In this document: positions 56,613 to 64,000 of the stretch, piece after piece | How the letters are laid out: each line of letters opens with the position of its first letter | Numbering within the stretch: position 1 is the stretch's first letter | DNA from: Streptomyces sp. NBC_01351 | GTDB lineage: Bacteria > Actinomycetota > Actinomycetes > Streptomycetales > Streptomycetaceae | NCBI RefSeq assembly: GCF_036237315.1 | Contig: NZ_CP108356.1 | Location: 7,879,501-7,943,500, forward strand | Length of the DNA stretch: 64,000 nucleotides | Direction of reading: 5' to 3' | Program-made: the position numbers and the translations under genes | The notes under the pieces: generated by a model | Database searches by the model: none | What the model was told of the DNA's origin: nothing | What the model saw: only the letters and a program-made list of their open reading frames with translations

Positions 56613-57491
56613 TCAGGGGAGCTTGGCGAAGGGGGACAGGAAGGCGCGCGCTCCCGGAGTGTCCAGGCGGTACGAGACGTTCGTCGCGTAGCACGGGCCG
56701 TCACCGGTGATGGTGGTGGCGACCAGGGTGCGCTTGCCGCCCAGGGTGGCGAAGTTGGGGCCGCCCGAGTCCCCGTAGCAGGCCCCGCCGTTGCCCTGGG
56801 GCGCCGTCATGCCCAGGCGCACCCAGGCGCCGTTGAGGGCGTTGAAGGAAACCGGAGCCTTCATGCGGACGCCGCCGCCGGGGTGCGTGTGCCCGCCGGG
56901 GCCGCGTACGGCCTCCTGGGTCCCGTACCCGGCGACGGCGAACGGGGTGTCGCGCAGCCCCTGGGGACCCAGCGCGTCGAGCGCTCCGGCCTCGGGGAGC
57001 ACGGCCGGGGTGAAGGTCCAGCGGGCTCCGACCCGGGCGGCGGGCAGCTCGATCACCGAGATGTCGTAACGATCGGACGCAGGCCCCGGGTACTCGGGGT
57101 GGTTGTACGCGGCGCCCGCCACGCCGACGGCCTCCGCCACGGCCGCCGGGTCGCCGGGGTGCTCGGCCGCGGCCTCGTCGAGGCCGGTCTGCACGTCCTG
57201 GTCGAGGGAGACGTAGAACTTCACGTTCGCCGGCCAGTCGGTGGTGCAGTGCGCGGCGGTCAGGAAGGTGTCCGCGTCGATCATGGTGCCGGAGCAGACC
57301 CAGTCGACCCGGTCGGGGGTGGCGGGGTCGTCGTCGTTGTCCCAGGTGGCGACGAGGGCGCCCACCTCGGTGCGCTCCGGCGCGGGAGTCGCGTTGTACG
57401 AGTTGATCGCCGAGGACGGCAGGGCCGCGCCGAGGACGAGCGCGCAGGCGGCGGCGGTGACGGCACTCAGGCGTACGGGTACGGCAGTCAA
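56613..57491 (-). CDS. Secreted trypsin-like serine protease (S1)
   Basis: 292 residues from a TTG at 57491 with GAAGGG six bases before; no ATG or GTG in frame fits. Signal peptide to PSSAINS (~27). The chymotrypsin-fold triad is complete: His in LTAAHC, Asp in YDISVIEL, Ser in CYGDSGGPN. Cys pairs around His and Ser match S1. The protein has no pro-domain of the streptogrisin type. It is exported and probably degrades external protein. It is divergent from the tetR gene at 57.7 kb, which may control it. Confidence 0.88.
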   Translation of the reverse strand: MTAVPVRLSAVTAAACALVLGAALPSSAINSYNATPAPERTEVGALVATWDNDDDPATPDRVDWVCSGTMIDADTFLTAAHCTTDWPANVKFYVSLDQDVQTGLDEAAAEHPGDPAAVAEAVGVAGAAYNHPEYPGPASDRYDISVIELPAARVGARWTFTPAVLPEAGALDALGPQGLRDTPFAVAGYGTQEAVRGPGGHTHPGGGVRMKAPVSFNALNGAWVRLGMTAPQGNGGACYGDSGGPNFATLGGKRTLVATTITGDGPCYATNVSYRLDTPGARAFLSPFAKLP

Positions 57492-57678
57492 GGGAAGCCC
57501 TTCGAAGTCGTGGGGTCGGGGTCCTCCTGTGGGGTGATCGACAGTGAAGCGTGGGTGGCCGTCCGCGGCAAGAGTGACGGGATTCCTTGGCTGCGGCTTG
57601 ACCAATTTCCTGTGACGGGAGGGAAGTTGGAAAGGATTTTTGGTCCGTTCCGCCCGCTCGCACTTTCCTATCCATTTG

Positions 57679-57693
57679 CCTAAAGACTTTAGG
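57679..57693. promoter_or_regulatory. 15-base palindrome between the protease and tetR genes
   Basis: CCTAAAGACTTTAGG is a perfect palindrome around one central base, 38 bases upstream of the tetR ATG, where a TetR dimer would self-regulate. Confidence 0.6.
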
Positions 57694-57731
57694 TGAATCC
57701 ATACTCCATGGAGGTAGATGGAGGAGTGGTG

Positions 57732-58304
57732 ATGGCTGGACGGGTAGGGCTGACCGCGCAGCGGCTGGTGGGCGCCGGGGCGGAGCTGGCGGATGAGCTC
57801 GGCTTCGAGCGGGTGACGCTGTCGGAGCTCGCACGGCGTTTCGACGTGAAAGTGGCGAGTCTGTACTCGCACGTGAAGAACTCCCACGAGCTGAAGACCC
57901 GGATCGCGCTGCTCTCGCTGGAGGAGATGGCCGACCGAGCCGCCGACGCCGTGGCCGGGCGGTCCGGCAAGGACGCGCTCGCCGCCTACGCGGGCGTCTT
58001 CCGCGACTACGCCCGACAGCACCCCGGGCGCTACGCCTCGACACAGTTCCCGCTCGACACCGAGACGGCTCTGGCCAGTGCCGGCGTACGGCACGCGCGG
58101 ATGACCCGGGCCATTCTGCGGGGCTACCACCTGGTGGAAACCGAGCAGACCCACGCCGTCCGGCTGCTCGGCAGCCTCTTCCACGGCTACGTCAGCCTCG
58201 AGAACGCCGGCGGCTTCAGCCACAGCGCCCCCGACAGCCAGGAGAGCTGGGAACGCGTCGTCGACGCCCTCGACTCCCTGCTGCGCAATTGGCCCCCGTC
58301 CTGA
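57732..58304 (+). CDS. TetR-family regulator with WHG-type C-terminal domain
   Basis: 190 residues from the ATG at 57732 (GGAGGAG upstream). The HTH is VTLSELARRFDVKVASLYSH with VKNSHELKTRI. The C-terminal domain has the WHG-like pattern near VRLLGSLFHGYVSLENAGGF. It probably represses itself and perhaps the divergent protease or the downstream hydrolase, whose relic starts 41 bases after its stop. Confidence 0.88.
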   Translation: MAGRVGLTAQRLVGAGAELADELGFERVTLSELARRFDVKVASLYSHVKNSHELKTRIALLSLEEMADRAADAVAGRSGKDALAAYAGVFRDYARQHPGRYASTQFPLDTETALASAGVRHARMTRAILRGYHLVETEQTHAVRLLGSLFHGYVSLENAGGFSHSAPDSQESWERVVDALDSLLRNWPPS

Positions 58305-58345
58305 CCGCCCCACCCGACGCCCGTTCCACACCGCAGGAGTTGACG

Positions 58346-58640
58346 ATGACCACGGATCCGCACTGGATCACCACCCCGATCACCGCCGAGCTGCTGCGCG
58401 GCGCCATCGAGCTGGAGCGCACCGCGCACGGACTGCTGCCGCACCGGCTGCCGGCCCGGGCCCGCACCCAGTGCACCGACGGCCAGCTGGCCATGGTCGA
58501 GGCCCAACCCTCCGGCGTGCGGCTCGCGTTCCGTACCCGGGCCACCGCCGTCGAACTCGACACGCTGCCCACCAAACGCCTCTACGTGGGCGCCCCGCCC
58601 CGGCCGGACGGCGTCTACGACCTGCACCGCCGCCGGCGTG
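58346..58640 (+). pseudogene. N-terminal fragment of an SGNH/GDSL hydrolase
   Basis: GAGGAGT-type ribosome site (AGGAG) and ATG are intact, and the first ~95 residues match the N-terminal domain of streptomycete SGNH hydrolases: ITAELLRGAIELERTAHGLL, LAFRTRATAVELDTLPTKR, GAPPRPDGVYDL. Then the sequence runs into the end of an M6 peptidase relic in the opposite direction. The catalytic GDSL domain is absent. It was likely an operon partner of the tetR gene. Confidence 0.7.
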
Positions 58641-58650
58641 ACGCGAGGCG

Positions 58651-59354
58651 TCAGGGGGACGGGCTGACCTGGAGGGTGGTGCGGGCACCGCCCGAGGCTT
58701 CCTTCTCCACGGTGATCCGCGTCCCGGTGTCGGGGACCCGGACCCCGAGCTGCGGCAGCTCGGCGTTCCAGTAGGAGCCGTGGCGGTCGTCGAACACCGC
58801 GACCCCCGGCCGCGACGGGATCACCACGGGGGAGCCCGCCTTGTGGAGCACGATGCGGTCACTCGCCCGCTGCGAGAACGGCGCTGCTCGGGGAGAAGAA
58901 CTGTCGCTGGTAGTAGCCCGTCCGAAGTCGCTGCGCTACAGCGTGTGGTTGTCGTCCCGGGCGGGCTTCCCGATGCTGTTGTGCAGGGGCCCCGGGTGCC
59001 GCCGAAGCGCGGATGCGTCTGATCGGCGAACTCGGCGAGGATGACGAAGACCTTGTCCTAGCGTTCCTAGGCGAGCTCGACGTACCGCTTGCCGATCTTC
59101 GCCGTGCGGGGGAGTGTGCCGTCCGCCGCCGCGCGCGGCCCGGCGCCGCCGCCCGCCGCGACGCTTTCGAGGGCCTGGCGGCGCAGCGCCTGACGCTGCA
59201 GCTCCAACGGGGCGGGCGGGGGAGCGGCGGCGTGCTCGTCCTGCGGCCCGCCGAGGGGTGGAGCGGGTGGAGGGGTAGCGGTGAGTGCGGGGGTGGAGAG
59301 GAGGGTGAGGGCGGCGAGGGATATCGCCGCTCCCACCGCAGCGAGTCTGCGCAA
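58651..59354 (-). pseudogene. Immune inhibitor A-type M6 metallopeptidase relic
   Basis: The N-terminal part (59354 leftward) has a signal peptide (MRRLAAVGAAISLAALTLLS) and pro-region ending KIGKRYVELA, then a stop; reading on in shifted frames gives DKVFVILAEFADQTHPRFGG, the beginning of the M6 catalytic region. The C-terminal part ends VRVPDTGTRITVEKEA, as in streptomycete M6 proteins. The whole middle, with the HExxH zinc site, is deleted. So the gene is dead and short: ~230 codons out of more than 700. Confidence 0.7.
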
Positions 59355-59370
59355 AGTGGCTTGCCTTTCC

Positions 59371-59470
59371 TTGAATCCTCCCCTTCCTGAAGGAGGGGGA
59401 TTCCTAGCTCACTTCGCCTGGCACCTAGCAGGTGGCGGGGCTTACAAGATCAGCACTAGCCGGGTTGAGA
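59371..59470 (-). ncRNA. Predicted omega (guide) RNA overlapping the tnpB 3' end
   Basis: By analogy with known TnpB elements, the RNA covers the end of tnpB and the right-end hairpin up to 59371; the guide would be the flanking sequence beyond it, in the M6 relic. Only the hairpin is directly visible, so the 5' limit is a guess. Confidence 0.4.
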
Positions 59471-60633
59471 CCAGCCCGGACGAGCATCACGCGGGCGGAG
59501 TTCTTGTCCCTGGGAGACACGGTTCCGCACGCGGTGCACGTATACGTTCTCTCGGAGAGGGGCAGGCGGTGCTTGGCTCTCGCTCCGCAGTGCGCGCAGT
59601 CCATGGTGGTGTGCGCGGGGTGGACCAAGTACACGGTCTTGCCGTGCTTGCGGGCCATCTCGATGAGGGCCGTCTTGGTGGCGCCGATCGCGGCGTCGGC
59701 CGCCTTGCGGGCCATGGTGGTCTTCGCGAGGAACTTCGGGCGGAAGTCCTCCACGGCGAGGTGGTCGAAGTCGCGGACGACGCTCTTGGCCCACTTACGG
59801 GCGCTGTCCTGGCGCTGTCGGGCGGTCTTCTTCGACACCTTCGCCGCCGCCTGTCGGGCCTTGCGGTACCCGGCGGTGTCGGACTGGTTCTTCGGGGTGC
59901 GGCGGCGGGCCATGGCCCGCTGGTAGTGCGCGAGCTTCGCGGCGGCCGTCTTCCCGTGCTGGGCATGGGGGAGGTCGTGGGCGTCGCCGGTGGTGGTCGC
60001 GGTCTCCTTCACACCCCAGTCGATCCCGATCACGGCGCCGGTCTGCGGCAGGGGCTCGGTCAGGGTGGGGACGACGAAGCTGGCGTACCAGTGCCCGAGG
60101 CTGTCGCGGTACACGCGCACGCTCGACGGCGGCTTGGGCAGCTCCCGCGACCACACCACCGTCAAGACGATCCCGCCCGCCAGATGCAGACAGCCGTCCT
60201 TCAACCGGAACCCGCGCCGCGTGAAATTCAGCGATGGAGCCGCTTCCCGCTTCCGCTTGATGCGGGGCATCCCGGCCCGCTGCCGCATCGGCAGCTTCGC
60301 CTTGATGTCCTTGAGCGCCTTCGCCCGGGACTTCGCGAAGTCCCGGATGATCTGCTGCTGCGGGACCGAAGCGCCCTCGCGCAGCCACGCCATCGCGGCA
60401 CGGGCCTCGGTCAGCATCTTGTCGAGCTGCGCCGGCCCGCACGTCGTCTTCGTCACTGCGTCCTTGTTGAGTTTGTGGACCTTGCGGGACATCGCCACGC
60501 ACTCGTTCCACACCCAACGACTACGCCCCCACTCCACTTCCAGAGCAGTCCGAGCCATGGATGACAAGCGCAGCCGGTAGGTGTACCGGGCGTGGCCCGT
60601 CACCTCATCGGCCATCGCCGCTGTCGTCACCAT
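59425..60633 (-). CDS. tnpB: TnpB, RNA-guided nuclease of an IS605-type element
   Basis: 402 residues from the ATG at 60633. It keeps the RuvC acidic triad: Asp in GIDWGVKETAT, Glu in DHLAVEDFRP, Asp in SPRDKNSA. The zinc finger CAHCGARAKHRLPLS...CTACG is intact, and the N-terminal region matches the WED/REC part (RLSSMARTALEVEWGRSRWV). TnpB uses an RNA derived from its own 3' region to cut DNA lacking the element, favouring its retention. No TnpA is nearby, so transposition needs a helper. It appears full length and possibly active. Confidence 0.9.
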   Translation of the reverse strand: MVTTAAMADEVTGHARYTYRLRLSSMARTALEVEWGRSRWVWNECVAMSRKVHKLNKDAVTKTTCGPAQLDKMLTEARAAMAWLREGASVPQQQIIRDFAKSRAKALKDIKAKLPMRQRAGMPRIKRKREAAPSLNFTRRGFRLKDGCLHLAGGIVLTVVWSRELPKPPSSVRVYRDSLGHWYASFVVPTLTEPLPQTGAVIGIDWGVKETATTTGDAHDLPHAQHGKTAAAKLAHYQRAMARRRTPKNQSDTAGYRKARQAAAKVSKKTARQRQDSARKWAKSVVRDFDHLAVEDFRPKFLAKTTMARKAADAAIGATKTALIEMARKHGKTVYLVHPAHTTMDCAHCGARAKHRLPLSERTYTCTACGTVSPRDKNSARVMLVRAGLNPASADLVSPATC

Positions 60634-60713
60634 CGAAACCTAACAGCCGCCACTGACAACGGAAGAGAACACAGGTCAGAACAGATACGCAGAGAACTCC
60701 GCCGCTCTGCCCC

Positions 60714-61172
60714 ATGGACCCATTCCTCCCCGCTCTAAAGGGCGGGGCATCCTGCGAGAAATCGGGTGAACAGGTCATCGGCGGAGCCCTCGACGTCGAG
60801 GAAGCGGCCGCCCTCTACCGGGCGTCCACCCTCGCCGAGCGCCGCCCCGTGGAGGACACCCGGCGCTTCACGCGGATGCTCGCCGGCGCCAACCTCGTCG
60901 TCGTCGCCCGCGACGAAGACGGCCGCCTCATCGGCATCGCCCGCTCGATGACCGACGGCGCCTACGCCACCTACCTCAGCGACCTCGCGGTCGACGCCGC
61001 CTACCAGGGCCAGGGCGTGGGTCGCGACCTCATCCGCGCCACCCGGGAGGCCGCGCCGCAGGCCAAGCTGATCCTGCTGTCGGCCCCGGCGGCGGTGGAC
61101 TACTACCCGCACATCGGGTTCACCGCCCACAACTCCGCCTGGACCATGGACGGCCCGTCCGCCTCCCTCTGA
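60714..61172 (+). CDS. GNAT acetyltransferase with start taken from the IS end
   Basis: 152 residues. From DVEEAAALYRASTLAERRPV on, it is a complete GNAT: acetyl-CoA loop VDAAYQGQGVGRDLI and C-terminal YYPHIGFTAHNSAW. The first ~20 residues (MDPFLPALKGGASCEKSG) are encoded by the left end of the tnpB element, and no ribosome site precedes the ATG. The original N-terminal ~10 residues are lost. It may be translated from the IS start, or be a recent pseudogene. Its substrate is unknown. Confidence 0.65.
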   Translation: MDPFLPALKGGASCEKSGEQVIGGALDVEEAAALYRASTLAERRPVEDTRRFTRMLAGANLVVVARDEDGRLIGIARSMTDGAYATYLSDLAVDAAYQGQGVGRDLIRATREAAPQAKLILLSAPAAVDYYPHIGFTAHNSAWTMDGPSASL

Positions 61173-61189
61173 TCCGCGCGGCCCCCGGC

Positions 61190-62278
61190 TCAGGCGAGGG
61201 CGGGTGCCCCGCTGTCGAGGCGGCCGGTGCGGCGCAGGTTGCCGGGGGTGGTGCCGTACCAGCGCTGGACCGCGCGGCGCAGGGCGCGGGCGTCGGCGTA
61301 GCCGCTGCGGGCGGCGATCGCGTCGATGCCGAGGTCGGTGTCGTGGAGCAGCCGCGTGATGTGGGCGCGGCGCACGGTTTCGACCTCGCCGCTCCACGTC
61401 GTGCCGTGTTCTTCGAGGCGCCGCTGGAGGGTTCGCGCGCTGAGGGTCAGGCGCCGCGCCACGCTGGTCAGCGTCGGGGTGGCCTCGTCGTGGGCGGCGG
61501 AGGCCAGGGCGGTGCGGAAGAGGGCCAGCCAGTCGTGCAGCGGGATCGCGGTGGCGAGGGTCTGCTCGGCGTGTCTTCGCAGCACCGTCGACAGGCCGGG
61601 CTGGGCGTGCGGGTTCGGGGCGCTCAAGTCGGCGGCGAGGAAGGTGATGGAACTGTCCGCGGCCTCGAAGTCGATGGTGCGGGTGCCGTAGAGCTCGGCC
61701 AACCCGTCGTGCCGGCTGGGCGCCTTGGCGGCCAGAGTGACGTGCAGGGGAACGAGGCGACGGTGCGCGGCTTCGCTGAGGCGCCGCCGGTAGAGGCCGA
61801 GTGCGTAGGCGCGGATGGCGCAGACCGCCTCGTAGGCCATGTCGGCCTGGTTGACGTGGCTGATCGTGACGTGTTCGCCGTCCTCGGTGATCCGGAGGGT
61901 CTCCGTACCGGTGTCGGCGACGCTGGCGAAGTAGGCCGAGGCGTCCCGGATCCCTTCGAGCGGGGTGGGCGCGGAGGTGATCAGGTAGTCCCACACCCCG
62001 AGCGTGCCGATGCTCGACTGCTGCGCCAGCACCACGGAAAGGTCGGTCCAGGGGCTGCGGGTGGTCGTCATTTCCGCGATGCGGATGCTCGTGCCCGAAG
62101 GGGTCCGGCACAGGTCGTCGTGGAGGTGCTCCGGCGCCACGCCCAGCAAGTCCGCGTATCCCTGCGGAGGTACGCCCAGAGCGCGCGCGGCATTGACGCT
62201 GAGACGGGTGAGGGCGGAGGAGGTTGTTCCCTGATGTGCATGCGAGACCACAGGGGCAGAGCATAGTCCAGCGTGCAT
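61190..62278 (-). CDS. AraC-family transcriptional regulator
   Basis: 362 residues from the ATG at 62278 (a GTG at 62251 is an alternative; neither has a clear ribosome site). It has an N-terminal Arabinose_bd-like domain (~50-230) and a C-terminal double HTH: LTSVARRLTLSARTLQRRLE and LGIDAIAARSGYADARALRR with AVQRWYGTTPGNLRR. This OruR/ArgR-like arrangement is common in activators of catabolic genes. The target is unknown; the neighbour on the left is a GNAT ending 17 bases away (convergent). Confidence 0.85.
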   Translation of the reverse strand: MHAGLCSAPVVSHAHQGTTSSALTRLSVNAARALGVPPQGYADLLGVAPEHLHDDLCRTPSGTSIRIAEMTTTRSPWTDLSVVLAQQSSIGTLGVWDYLITSAPTPLEGIRDASAYFASVADTGTETLRITEDGEHVTISHVNQADMAYEAVCAIRAYALGLYRRRLSEAAHRRLVPLHVTLAAKAPSRHDGLAELYGTRTIDFEAADSSITFLAADLSAPNPHAQPGLSTVLRRHAEQTLATAIPLHDWLALFRTALASAAHDEATPTLTSVARRLTLSARTLQRRLEEHGTTWSGEVETVRRAHITRLLHDTDLGIDAIAARSGYADARALRRAVQRWYGTTPGNLRRTGRLDSGAPALA

Positions 62279-62571
62279 TACCAGATCATCGCGGGATCTG
62301 GGGGCCTGTTGTCCCCATCGTGGCGCGGAGAGTCCCCTGTGGCGCGTGCGGTCCCCTGGCTGGCGTCTGCTGCCCTGGGCCGACAGCTCTTCTCGGCCAT
62401 AGCGTGGTGATCGTTCCCACAGGGTGCGCACAGCGCCGGGGGCAAGGAGCGGAGCCCCCCCACGGGGGTGGGGGGCTCGGAATCCGCGATGCGGGCGCAT
62501 GTCGTAGTCGCTGACGGCACTGCCCCGTAATTCGCTCGCGCCCGCGGCCACTGCCGTCTTACGGTGGAGGT

Positions 62572-62645
62572 CGCCGGGTGGAGCAGGTCGGCAGCTCGCT
62601 GGGCTCATAACCCAGAGGTCGCGGGTTCAAATCCCGCCCCGGCCA
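62572..62645 (+). tRNA. Initiator tRNA-fMet (CAU)
   Basis: 74 bases without CCA. The cloverleaf closes: acceptor CGCCGGG/CCCGGCC with a C1xC72 mismatch, anticodon stem CTGGG/CCCAG around CTCATAA (anticodon CAU), T-arm GCGGG-TTCAAAT-CCCGC. The unpaired 1-72 position and three G-C pairs in the anticodon stem are hallmarks of the initiator. Next 3' is a strong terminator. Confidence 0.95.
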
Positions 62646-62653
62646 CTGAAGTG

Positions 62654-62688
62654 ACGGGCCCGTCGCGCGACATGCGCGACGGGCCCGT
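62654..62688 (+). terminator. Strong intrinsic terminator after tRNA-fMet
   Basis: Perfect 15-base arms ACGGGCCCGTCGCGC and GCGCGACGGGCCCGT with a 5-base loop, followed by TTT; eight bases after the tRNA. It could act for both strands. Confidence 0.85.
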
Positions 62689-62727
62689 TTCGCGTAGCGC
62701 AGAGCTGGAGTCGGCTGGGCTCAGGGC

Positions 62728-63432
62728 TCAGGCGATTCCCACGGTGTACGCGGCCCGGTAGCCGTCGCCGTCAGGCGAGGGGGCCAGTGTCATGGCGGCC
62801 CCGGAGGACCTGTAGCGGCTGTCCCGTTGGTTGGGGTGCTCCGGTGCGGGGCGCCGCGAGTACGGCCGGCGCGCGTACACCTTCACCAGGAAGCCCTCGG
62901 GGAAGAAGAACTGAGAGGTCGTCTCGGTACGGGTGTCGGGGTGCACCTTGAAGTGGATGTGCGGCGCCAACCCCGCGTACCACCCGGGCACGATCGTTCG
63001 GAACACGCAGCGGCCGGTGCCATCGGTGACCTGCGAGCCGCGCAGGAAGGTGGCCGTGCCGGTGGAGTAGTCGCCCGAGGCGTCGGCGTGCCACACGTCG
63101 ACGGTGGCCTCCGCGATCGGCCGGCAGCCCGCGGAGACCCGGACCACCGTTAGGTCCAGCCGCAACGGCACCCCGCCCCGGCCCTCGGTGATGTCAGACC
63201 GGACCCGGTCCAGGTCCAGGTAGTACGGGCCCGCGCCCGCTTCCGTGGTCAGGACGCAGGCCGGGGTGCTGCCGGTGCCCGAGGGCCGGGGTGGCGAGGC
63301 CGACGGCTGGCCGGCCGCACCCCGGGTCGCGACGGGGCCTGAGCAGGCCGCGGTCAGTGCGGCGGCCCCGGCCGATCCGGCGGCCAGCAGCACGGTACGA
63401 CGGCTGGTCCGGGAGGTGTCGTTCTCGGCCAT
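62728..63432 (-). CDS. Secreted intradiol ring-cleavage dioxygenase-like protein
   Basis: 234 residues from the ATG at 63432. The N-terminus is a twin-arginine-like signal (SRRTVLLAAG) ending in a lipobox (LTAAC), so it is exported folded and lipid-anchored. The body is an intradiol dioxygenase: GPYYLDLDRVRSDI, VDVWHADASGDYS, and PGWYAGLAPHIHFKV, giving Tyr and His iron ligands. Intracellular family members open catechol or protocatechuate; exported ones probably act on external aromatics such as lignin-derived catechols. It has no operon partner. Confidence 0.85.
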   Translation of the reverse strand: MAENDTSRTSRRTVLLAAGSAGAAALTAACSGPVATRGAAGQPSASPPRPSGTGSTPACVLTTEAGAGPYYLDLDRVRSDITEGRGGVPLRLDLTVVRVSAGCRPIAEATVDVWHADASGDYSTGTATFLRGSQVTDGTGRCVFRTIVPGWYAGLAPHIHFKVHPDTRTETTSQFFFPEGFLVKVYARRPYSRRPAPEHPNQRDSRYRSSGAAMTLAPSPDGDGYRAAYTVGIA

Positions 63433-63679
63433 GCGAACCCCTCACAGGTGCCCTCGGGCGCCGCCACGCGCGGACGGCTGCACGTTGGGCCCCACCGTGC
63501 CGGACGGCATGCTTCCGGTCCGTCACCGACACACCCGGACTTACTAGTTCCGATTCCCGCGCGCGGGCCCTCGGCCTCTCCGCGGTCCGCTGCCCTGTGG
63601 CCGGGACGGAACTTCCTCGAAGATGGGCGAACGTTCACTGGGCCGGACCGGGCCCGTTTCGTAGGAGAGGAGGACGAGT

Positions 63680-63985
63680 ATGCGCCGTGGCCGCCCGAGC
63701 GAGGGGCAATTGAGGGCCAACTTCGAGTCCGCGCTGGCGGGTGCCCTGGAGGGGCGTGGCGTGCGTACGGAGACAGGGCTCGATCAGCAGGCGGAGAAGG
63801 CGCTGTGGGCCATCATCCGAGCCCGTCCGGACGTCCCCGACGAGCTGGTCGCCGCGGCTCGTCAGGCGTTCGCCGGGCAGCTGGACGGCAGCAACGCGGT
63901 CCAGCGGCGTGCGGAGATGGCCCGCCGTCTCGCGGACCGCGCGTCGCGCGGGAACCCGACGCCCGGGCGACCGGACACACCCTGA
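63680..63985 (+). CDS. Small conserved-looking protein of unknown function
   Basis: 101 residues; AGGAGAGGAGG a few bases before the ATG. It is charged and helical: RPSEGQLRANFESALAGALE, LDQQAEKALWAIIRARPDVP, DELVAAARQAFAGQL, without signal peptide, membrane helix or Cys. No family is recognised. It ends 15 bases before the window edge, so possible partners are not visible. Confidence 0.6.
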   Translation: MRRGRPSEGQLRANFESALAGALEGRGVRTETGLDQQAEKALWAIIRARPDVPDELVAAARQAFAGQLDGSNAVQRRAEMARRLADRASRGNPTPGRPDTP

Positions 63986-64000
63986 GCCCTGAGCCCTGAG

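Larger units (their letters stand above)
59371..60755 (-). mobile_element. IS200/IS605-type (IS1341-like) element with tnpB only
   Basis: Contains tnpB (59425-60633) and no tnpA. The right end, on the minus strand, closes with a hairpin of CCCC-CCTTC-loop type followed by GGATTCAA; the left end has CCCCGC-TCTAAAG-like loop-GCGGGG (60728-60747). No terminal inverted repeats or target duplication are expected. It sits between an M6 peptidase relic and a GNAT gene whose start it replaces. Exact ends are judged by eye. Confidence 0.75.

Overview
The window is high-GC DNA (ATG/GTG starts, GGAGG-type ribosome sites, four-base start/stop overlaps, many secreted and lipoprotein genes, actinobacterial metal boxes). 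It reads as a Streptomyces chromosome, probably an arm rather than the core, because real genes are mixed with partial duplications, transposase fragments and broken genes. All names come from reading the sequence; no database search was run.

Layout. 1-2.9 kb: end of a tailoring locus (PobA-like flavin monooxygenase, O-methyltransferase). 3.2-12.1 kb: an immune-type island with a SEFIR effector, a 1435-residue STAND NTPase in the same operon, and a convergent NACHT-HEAT protein. All three carry the same short motif, aromatic-x-G-[PQ]-TAVQ-x-G-x4-Q-x-N, at the effector C-terminus and at both receptor N-termini. This is the layout of amyloid (RHIM/PP-like) signalling between NLR-like receptors and their effectors. 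12.5 kb: a broken ynfA. 12.9-21.9 kb: a zinc-regulated operon (Zur-type box upstream, a second box over the start of the transport genes) with SbnA-, SbnB-, decarboxylase- and aminotransferase-like enzymes, a MATE exporter and a metallophore ABC importer. It is a candidate diaminopropionate-derived zincophore locus of the ethylenediamine-disuccinate (EDDS) type.

22-29 kb: a glycine-rich TIG/DUF11 secreted protein, an SDR, an IS5-type fragment, a pseudomonad-like ppnP, a TPR protein and a thioesterase. 29.5-35.1 kb: glyoxylate bypass genes (RamB/ScfR-type regulator divergent from aceA-aceB-hydroxyacyl-CoA dehydrogenase). 35.3-36.4 kb: a metE broken into inverted and reordered pieces. 36.8-41.1 kb: bacterioferritin and an iron-box-controlled ferric ABC importer. 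41.3-43.8 kb: a TetR regulator divergent from an NmrA-like protein and an LLM oxidoreductase. 44.4-50.3 kb: a delta-60/DUF11/RTX-like secreted protein, a 5' copy of the MHS transporter gene, a GNAT-AAA+ fusion and a deleted copy of the methyltransferase from 2-2.9 kb. 50.5-59.4 kb: a BNR-repeat secreted protein, three small secreted Cys-containing proteins, an IS256 remnant with an expanded hexanucleotide repeat, the full MHS transporter, a trypsin-like protease, a TetR regulator, and relics of SGNH hydrolase and M6 peptidase genes. 59.4-64 kb: an IS200/IS605-type tnpB element, a GNAT whose 5' end lies in that element, an AraC regulator, initiator tRNA-fMet, a secreted intradiol dioxygenase and one short unknown gene.

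No CRISPR array, rRNA or replication origin was seen.
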